Shown here one piece after another: positions 58,648-64,000 of a stretch of DNA of 64,000 nt. Source of the stretch: Epibacterium ulvae (GTDB lineage Bacteria; Pseudomonadota; Alphaproteobacteria; Rhodobacterales; Rhodobacteraceae); NCBI RefSeq assembly GCF_900102795.1, contig NZ_FMWG01000006.1:1-64000 (forward strand), written 5' to 3'. Every line of letters starts with the position of its first letter. Position 1 is the first letter of the stretch. Below the pieces are notes generated by a model. That model was not told the DNA's origin. It searched no databases and was given only the letters and a program-made list of their open reading frames with translations. The position numbers were made by a program, and so were the translations under genes.

Positions 58648-59631
58648 ATGAAAACCCTTTTGCTCAGCAGCGCTGCAGCCTTGTCGATGATTTGCACAGC
58701 TGCCTTCGCAGAAATCGAACTGAAGATCGCAACAGATTCAGGCACAAATGATGCCCCTTCGGGACTTGCAATCGCCAAGTGGGCCGAGCGTATTGAAGAA
58801 GGCAGTAACGGTGAAATTGACGTAAAAGTCTTCTATCAGGATGAGTTGGGCAGTCAGCTTGAAGTGTTTGACCTGTTTGTTGCCGGTGAAGTCGATCTTA
58901 TGCTCAGCTGGCCATCCACGTCATATGACAAGCGAATTGGTGTCGTGAACACACCTTTCATGGTCTCCAGCTGGGAAGAAGCAAGCGAAGCTTTTGGCCA
59001 TAATGGCTGGGCCAGCGAGATCATGAACGAAGTTTTTGGCGGCATCGGCCTGAAGTATCTGGGCGCATGGCCTGAAGGTTTTGCTGGTGTTGCAACACGC
59101 GGCACGTTCTCAACCAATATCGAAGATGCAAACGACATCAAAGTCCGTGTTCAGCCATTCTTCCCAATCCCCAACACCATGCAGGCGCTTGGATATCAGA
59201 CCGAAGCGCTGGAATGGGGGGAGGTGTTCACATCAATCCAAACCGGTGTTGTTGACGGCGATTCAGGGAACGTAATCTACTGGGATTATGAATTCTTCGG
59301 CGAGTTGCTGGATTACTATGTCCACACACGCCACGATTTCGTGACCGGCAACATTTTGGCAAATGCCGATACGTTTGACGGTATGTCGGATGAGCACAAG
59401 CAGCTGATCCTCGACACCTCGGCCAAGATGATGGACGAGCGTTTCAGCGGCGCCCGCGCTGAAGACGAAGCCAATATCGCACGCGCCGTGGAAGGCGGGA
59501 TGCAGTATATCGAGCCTTCGGAAGAGGAAGTCGCAGCAATGAAAGTGGCGGTCCGCGATGCGGTCTGGCCCCTGATGGAAGACCAGATCGGTGCTGACAT
59601 CATGGACAAGATCAGAGCCAAAGCAAACTGA
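58648..59631 (+). CDS. TRAP transporter substrate-binding protein (DctP family)
   Basis: Periplasmic binding component of a TRAP transporter, 327 residues, with a signal peptide ending near residue 21 (LLSSAAALSMICTAAFA). The mature part shows the DctP pattern: ELKIATDSGTNDAPSGLAIA, WPSTSYDKRIGVVNTPFMVS and RVQPFFPIPNTMQALGYQTE, the last providing the arginine that usually salt-bridges a carboxylate ligand. The ligand is unknown. It is followed by small and large permease genes and by sox genes, so a small organic acid or N-methylated amino acid is the inferred cargo. Confidence 0.9.
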   Translation: MKTLLLSSAAALSMICTAAFAEIELKIATDSGTNDAPSGLAIAKWAERIEEGSNGEIDVKVFYQDELGSQLEVFDLFVAGEVDLMLSWPSTSYDKRIGVVNTPFMVSSWEEASEAFGHNGWASEIMNEVFGGIGLKYLGAWPEGFAGVATRGTFSTNIEDANDIKVRVQPFFPIPNTMQALGYQTEALEWGEVFTSIQTGVVDGDSGNVIYWDYEFFGELLDYYVHTRHDFVTGNILANADTFDGMSDEHKQLILDTSAKMMDERFSGARAEDEANIARAVEGGMQYIEPSEEEVAAMKVAVRDAVWPLMEDQIGADIMDKIRAKAN

Positions 59632-59695
59632 TCCCGCCAAGTGCGTGGGCCATGGCGCATACCGCTATGGCCCTTTCTTTCATAGCGAGGCAAAC

Positions 59696-60199
59696 ATGCA
59701 GAAACTGCAAAAGATCGACGATTTTCTTTTCGTCGTATTTAACGTGATGATTATCCTAACCAGCGTTTTCATGACTGGGCTGGTCTTTTTTCTGGTACTT
59801 TCCCGTTACTTTTTTGGGTCGTCGATGATCGGTACGCTCGAAATGGCAACGATCTGCGCGCTCTGGCTGTACATGCTAGGTTGTATGGTCGCTTCACGAA
59901 ACAACGAGCACCTGACCGTCGACTTTCTTGAGCAGAGCATCGTCCGACCGAAACTCAAGGCGTACTATGAGATCAGCAAGTCCATCATCGTATTTGGCAT
60001 TTCACTGTTCGTACTTTATCTCGCGAGCGAAATGCTGGCTTGGGCTCTAAAGCGGCCTCAGACGACTCCTGCGTTGGGTATCCCGCTTCTCTGGCAGCAA
60101 GCATCGATGCTGATCGCGACCGTCTTCTTTGTGACCTACGGGTTTCGAGACGTAATTCGTGCGTTCGGTTTGCTCAAGACGAACGAAGGGAGTGAATGA
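59696..60199 (+). CDS. TRAP transporter small permease (DctQ type)
   Basis: A 167-residue membrane protein with four helices (about residues 14-40, 48-66, 88-108 and 127-149), the usual DctQ size. The start at 59696 (MQKLQKIDDFLFVVF) has GAGG upstream; a longer frame starting in the preceding gene is rejected. It supplies the small integral subunit of the sodium-coupled TRAP transporter. Two bases separate it from the large permease gene. Confidence 0.9.
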   Translation: MQKLQKIDDFLFVVFNVMIILTSVFMTGLVFFLVLSRYFFGSSMIGTLEMATICALWLYMLGCMVASRNNEHLTVDFLEQSIVRPKLKAYYEISKSIIVFGISLFVLYLASEMLAWALKRPQTTPALGIPLLWQQASMLIATVFFVTYGFRDVIRAFGLLKTNEGSE

Positions 60200-60200
60200 C

Positions 60201-61526
60201 ATGGAGCCCGTCTACGGTATCCTTATCCTCATTGCCTTGATGATTTATGGTGTCCCAGTTGCTTGGTCTTTTGCGGGGGTGTTGGCCTACTTAGTTTGGG
60301 CTTACGACACAAACACTACCACCCTTTTTCTACAAGGGTTTCGAGGCCTGAATTCAGTCATTCTGCTGGCGCTGCCACTATTTATTCTCGCCGGTTACCT
60401 GATGGAATCCGGGGGCATTGCCCGGCGGTTGATCACGTTTATGGAAGCGTCGGTAAAAGGGCGCAGAAATGGTTTAGGGTCCGCGCTTGTGATGTCATCC
60501 GCTGTCTTTGGAGCGATTTCTGGAACGGCCACTGCCGCCGTCGCGTCCATTGGCACAATCATGGTCGACCCATTGGCTGAACGTGGTTATCCCCGTCCAT
60601 ACACCAGCGCTCTTTTAGGGATATCTTCGCTGCTCGGCATTCTTATCCCACCATCTATCACATTGATTCTGTTTGGTGTTGTGACACGTCAGTCGATCAC
60701 AGCGCTCTTCGCGGCCACCGTGGTGCCGGCAATTGTTCTGATCATTGGATTGATTATTTACAATAAGATCGCCTGTAAGACCTTCCTGCGCGAGTTCGAC
60801 GAAGCACAGGCCGCAAAATCTGATGACCATAAACCGACCCAGACAGATGCAGAGCGAGACGGTTTCTGGAAGTCAGCATTCAAAGCCATTCCAGCACTCC
60901 TCATGCCCCTCGTCATTCTTGGCGGAATCTATGGCGGGTTCGCAACACCGACAGAGGCAGCTTCGATCGCAGTGGTTTTGTCAATCGCGGTTGGCTTCTT
61001 CATTTATAGAAATCTGACACCCAAGCGATTGATAACAAGCATTGTAAAGGCCGGAGAAACGACCGGTACTATTATCATGATCCTACTGTTCTCCCTGATG
61101 ATCGGGCGGATCATGGTTGCAGAAAGTGTGCCGCAGGATCTGACAAAATTCGTGACGTCTCTGACAGAGAACAAGATCCTGATTTTGCTTATCGTAAATG
61201 CGTTTCTCACTTTCGTTGGCATGATCATGGATGACGTTTCTGTCACCGTCGTGATTGCGCCTTTGTTCATGTCCCTGATGGTTTCAGTTGGCGTTGATCC
61301 AGTACATTTCGCATCTATCGTTGCGTGTTCTGTCGTAATCGGCGCGAATAGCCCACCGATGGCACCCATTCTCTATATGGCATGTAAGATCGGCAAAGCA
61401 TCAATCCATGAATCGGTCAAACCTGCACTGCAACTGATCTTCTTCGTAGCTCTGCCGGTTATGTTGATCGTGACATACGTACCAAGCCTGTCGCTGTTTC
61501 TGCCACGGCTTCTTGGGGTGTACTGA
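60201..61526 (+). CDS. TRAP transporter large permease (DctM type)
   Basis: A 441-residue polytopic membrane protein of about twelve helices. The family patterns FGAISGTATAAVASIGTIMV and GGIYGGFATPTEAASIAVVL are clear, as is the C-terminal SPPMAPILYMACKIGKASI. It forms the transport channel with DctQ-type and DctP-type subunits. The start at 60201 follows the small permease stop by one base; its TGA overlaps or abuts the alternative soxB start at 61526. Confidence 0.92.
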   Translation: MEPVYGILILIALMIYGVPVAWSFAGVLAYLVWAYDTNTTTLFLQGFRGLNSVILLALPLFILAGYLMESGGIARRLITFMEASVKGRRNGLGSALVMSSAVFGAISGTATAAVASIGTIMVDPLAERGYPRPYTSALLGISSLLGILIPPSITLILFGVVTRQSITALFAATVVPAIVLIIGLIIYNKIACKTFLREFDEAQAAKSDDHKPTQTDAERDGFWKSAFKAIPALLMPLVILGGIYGGFATPTEAASIAVVLSIAVGFFIYRNLTPKRLITSIVKAGETTGTIIMILLFSLMIGRIMVAESVPQDLTKFVTSLTENKILILLIVNAFLTFVGMIMDDVSVTVVIAPLFMSLMVSVGVDPVHFASIVACSVVIGANSPPMAPILYMACKIGKASIHESVKPALQLIFFVALPVMLIVTYVPSLSLFLPRLLGVY

Positions 61527-61579
61527 TGACAAGTACGTTAGCGCAAAAATCAGCCAAAGCTACACAAGGTGAAATCGAT

Positions 61580-62833
61580 ATGACGCGCCACTATTCGGCA
61601 TTTTCGGTCTTCCGCGAAGGGTTAAAAGGTCACAAAGGCTGGGCGCCGCTTTGGCGGAGCCCAGCCCCGCAAGACGCCTATGATGTGATTGTCATAGGTG
61701 GCGGTGGCCATGGCCTAGCAACGGCGTACTACCTGGCAAAAAATCACGGCATCAGAAAGGTTGCCGTGATCGAAAAAGGCTGGCTGGGTGGCGGCAATAC
61801 GGGTCGGAATACGACAGTGATCCGGTCGAACTACTTCTACCCAGAAAGTACACGGCTCTATGATCTTTCGGTTCGGCTTTACGAAAAGCTCTCCCGCGAC
61901 ATCAATTACAACGTGATGTTCTCGCAGCGTGGAATGATGGTGTTGACCCATTCCGAAGCTGAGATGGAAATAGCCTCACGAACAGTAAATGCGATGCAGA
62001 TCAATGGAGTGGACGCGGAACTGCTGGATGTCAAAGACGTTCAGAAAAAAGCACCCATTCTAAATTATAGAAGCGACGCCAGATATCCCATCCATGGCGC
62101 CATCTTTCAAGGGCGCGGTGGAACCGGACGCCATGATGCGGTCGCCTGGGGCTACGCGCGCGCAGCTGACCAACAGGGTGTTGATATCATTCAGAATTGC
62201 GAGGTCACCGGCTTTTTGATCGAAGGTGGCGTGTGCAAGGGTGTCGAAACTACACTGGGAAAAATCCGGTCTGATCGCGTTGGCGTCGCGGTTGCCGGTC
62301 ATTCTTCGGTGCTTGCCGAAATGGGAGGATACAACCTGCCCATCAACTCTTACGCACTTCAGGCCTTCGTCACTGAGGCGGTCAAGCCAGTCATGGATAC
62401 AGTCGCCTTTTCACCTATGACGGGAAGCTATTTCAGCCAGTCCGACAAAGGTGGTTTGGTTATTGGCGGCGGATTGGACCGCATTCCATCCTATGCGCAG
62501 CGTGGTAACACGCCGACGCAAGAGACTGTTCTGTCCGGTATCATTGAGATGGCACCTGCACTGGCCAAGGTCAAACTGCTGCGGCACTGGGCGGGCAACG
62601 TGGATGTGAGTCCTGACAGTTCCCCTCTAATCGGACCTTCGGGCACTCAGGGCATCTATATTAACTGCGGTTGGGGAACGGGGGGCTTCAAAGCTATTCC
62701 GGCAGGCGGATATGTCTTTGCGCATTTACTGGCGACCGGCAACCATCACGATATCAGCCGACCCTTTGACCCTGACCGTTTTCGTACTGGCCGCCTCCTA
62801 GATGAGGCTGCCGGCTCTGGCATTGCGCATTGA
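61580..62833 (+). CDS. soxB: Sarcosine oxidase beta subunit (heterotetrameric)
   Basis: Flavoprotein subunit that oxidises sarcosine to glycine. The 417-residue protein (from 61580) has RHYSAFSVFREGLKGHKGW, the FAD fold VIVIGGGGHGLATAYYLA, GGGNTGRNTTVIRSNY and GGTGRHDAVAWGYARAA, in which a conserved histidine (His185) lies where the family attaches FMN. GWGTGGFKAIPAG near the C-terminus binds the flavin. AGGTGA lies seven bases upstream of 61580; a start at 61526 overlapping the permease stop is an alternative. It is the first sox gene after the TRAP set. Confidence 0.93.
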   Translation: MTRHYSAFSVFREGLKGHKGWAPLWRSPAPQDAYDVIVIGGGGHGLATAYYLAKNHGIRKVAVIEKGWLGGGNTGRNTTVIRSNYFYPESTRLYDLSVRLYEKLSRDINYNVMFSQRGMMVLTHSEAEMEIASRTVNAMQINGVDAELLDVKDVQKKAPILNYRSDARYPIHGAIFQGRGGTGRHDAVAWGYARAADQQGVDIIQNCEVTGFLIEGGVCKGVETTLGKIRSDRVGVAVAGHSSVLAEMGGYNLPINSYALQAFVTEAVKPVMDTVAFSPMTGSYFSQSDKGGLVIGGGLDRIPSYAQRGNTPTQETVLSGIIEMAPALAKVKLLRHWAGNVDVSPDSSPLIGPSGTQGIYINCGWGTGGFKAIPAGGYVFAHLLATGNHHDISRPFDPDRFRTGRLLDEAAGSGIAH

Positions 62834-62847
62834 AGAAAGTAAGTTGA

Positions 62848-63114
62848 ATGCAACGTTTCTCCTGTCCATTTTGCGGTCTTCGCGACGAACGAGAGTTTCA
62901 TTTCGCTGGCGAGGCCGGAAAAACACGTCCTGACACCACACAAGATGTCAGCGACAAAGAGTGGGCCAACTACCTGTTTTTTTGCAAAAACACCAAGGGA
63001 CCAACCCGCGAGATCTGGGTTCATACAACCTGCCAGGAATATTTCATCATGGAACGCGACAGCGTCACCATGGAAGTATTGGGCACCACCGCGATGAGAA
63101 AGGATACGGCATGA
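62848..63114 (+). CDS. soxD: Sarcosine oxidase delta subunit
   Basis: Small zinc-binding subunit of heterotetrameric sarcosine oxidase. The 88 residues include RFSCPFCGLRDEREFHFAGE, with Cys6 and Cys9, and EIWVHTTCQEYFIMERDS, with His59 and Cys62, the expected zinc ligands. It starts 14 bases after soxB, and its stop overlaps the soxA start (ATGA at 63111-63114). Confidence 0.95.
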   Translation: MQRFSCPFCGLRDEREFHFAGEAGKTRPDTTQDVSDKEWANYLFFCKNTKGPTREIWVHTTCQEYFIMERDSVTMEVLGTTAMRKDTA

Positions 63115-64000
63115 CCGGGCACCGCATTGGAACGCGCGGTCTGCTTGACCGCTCGAAAACACTCAGCTTCCGTTTTGATGGAAAGACTTATCAGGGATTT
63201 CAGGGCGACACCGTCGCATCAGCCCTGCTGGCTTCTGGCGTCCGCATTTTCGGCCGCAGTTTCAAGTACCATAGGCCACGTGGTGTTTGGGGCGCTTGGT
63301 TCGACGACCCGAACGCAATAGTTGATATCAAACACGGCGGCGTGCACTACCCTAACTGTCAGGCAACCATGACTCAGTTGGTCGACGGAATGGAAGTTCG
63401 TTCCGTCAATGCCTGGCCGACAGCTCAAAAAGATCTGAAAGGTATTTTGGATCTTGCCCAAAGATTCATGCCTGCCGGGTTCTACTATAAGATGTTTATG
63501 TGGCCAGATTGGCACCTTTTCGAGCCAATGATCCGGAAAATGGCAGGGATTGGCACTCTCAGCGCAGATGTCCAAGACGATTTCGAAGCCGCGATCTTGC
63601 ATGAGCACTGTGAAACACTCGTCATCGGAGGCGGGCCCGCTGGATTGACGGCAGCTCGCGCTGCAGCCAAAGCCGGAAAGTCGGTTCTTTTGATCGATGA
63701 TCATCCCGACTTTGGCGGCAGTTCTTATCGTTACCCCAATGATGCCGCGGAAGGGCCGTCATATTGGGTTGCTGAGCAGCTATCCGCAATTGAAGATGCC
63801 GGTGGACGGGTGTTGAGCAGCACAACTGCGATTGGCGTCTATGATCATCAGGCGGTTTCGATTGTTACAGATCGAGGGCTTGGAACTGCTCCCGTCGTCC
63901 GGAAACTGCGCCCCGATAACGTCATTGTCGCAACCGGTGCTGTAGATCGCCCCGTCACCTTTTCCAATAATGATCGCCCGGGAGTTATGTCGCTGGATGC
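63111..64000 (+). CDS. soxA: Sarcosine oxidase alpha subunit (partial, runs off the window)
   Basis: The alpha subunit binds NAD+ and tetrahydrofolate and is about 1000 residues long; only the first 296 codons are present. Visible parts are the opening LDRSKTLSFRFDGKTYQGFQ, GRSFKYHRPRGVWGAW, and the second domain with LVIGGGPAGLTAARAAAKAG (residues about 169-188) and VIVATGAVDRPVTFSNND. The ATG overlaps the soxD stop. A soxG gamma gene probably follows beyond the window. Confidence 0.93.
   Translation, partial: MTGHRIGTRGLLDRSKTLSFRFDGKTYQGFQGDTVASALLASGVRIFGRSFKYHRPRGVWGAWFDDPNAIVDIKHGGVHYPNCQATMTQLVDGMEVRSVNAWPTAQKDLKGILDLAQRFMPAGFYYKMFMWPDWHLFEPMIRKMAGIGTLSADVQDDFEAAILHEHCETLVIGGGPAGLTAARAAAKAGKSVLLIDDHPDFGGSSYRYPNDAAEGPSYWVAEQLSAIEDAGGRVLSSTTAIGVYDHQAVSIVTDRGLGTAPVVRKLRPDNVIVATGAVDRPVTFSNNDRPGVMSLD

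Overview
The window is chromosomal DNA of an alphaproteobacterium, most likely a marine Rhodobacterales (Roseobacter-group) bacterium. Support comes from the str operon order rpsL-rpsG-fusA-tuf, a petP/petR regulator pair close to petABC, a Rieske protein whose N-terminus matches the Rhodobacter type, a histone-deacetylase-like gene ahead of xseB-ispA-dxs, a type II lumazine synthase behind an FMN riboswitch, paired rhamnosyltransferase-like genes, TRAP transport and methylated-glycine catabolism. The species cannot be named from the sequence alone. There is no CRISPR array, rRNA operon, transposase or prophage in the window.

Layout. 0-4.5 kb: str operon (minus strand) with a near-consensus promoter. 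4.6-7.3 kb: two rhamnosyltransferase-like genes flanking an EamA transporter, then tRNA-Leu(CAG). 7.5-16 kb: an NDUFA9-like protein, uppP, and glutamate synthase gltD/gltB. 15.8-23.9 kb: housekeeping genes (mtgA, two-cluster queG, a HyuA-type hydantoinase/oxoprolinase, msrB-msrA, a PRMT-like methyltransferase, a quinone reductase, an HU protein). 24-27.3 kb: adenine salvage (ade-amn). 27.8-33.1 kb: a GlxA-type regulator divergent from an acyl-CoA operon (acyl-CoA dehydrogenase, Rdx/SelW-like protein, ADP-forming acyl-CoA synthetase, CaiD-like hydratase), followed by a cluster of hairpins. 33.4-38.7 kb: an epimerase-like gene, then the isoprenoid operon. 39.5-49.6 kb: petP-petR, ilvE, ohr/ohrR, an EamA exporter, aroC, riboswitch-controlled ribH2, a GST, and the cytochrome bc1 operon petABC. 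49.6-54.1 kb: a DCC-family/saccharopine-dehydrogenase-DUF4166 pair, mtaB-dapF and tRNA-Lys(TTT). 54.1-54.9 kb: gene-poor DNA with a decayed metallo-beta-lactamase-fold remnant. 54.9-64 kb: a catabolic island with a GlxA regulator, a dimethylglycine-dehydrogenase-like flavoprotein, a three-gene TRAP transporter and heterotetrameric sarcosine oxidase genes soxB-soxD-soxA; soxA runs off the right edge.

How the parts fit. Two blocks look like dispensable catabolism. The 28-33 kb operon has the parts needed to activate, dehydrogenate and hydrate an acyl-CoA, and its hydratase is closest in appearance to carnitinyl-CoA dehydratase. The 55-64 kb block would import a small organic acid or N-methylated amine and strip methyl groups from N-methylglycines. 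Each has a GlxA-family regulator, a family that often controls quaternary-amine catabolism. That both blocks serve carnitine, betaine or N-methylglycine use is an inference. The rest is core metabolism in short, tightly packed operons with many 4-base ATGA stop/start overlaps.
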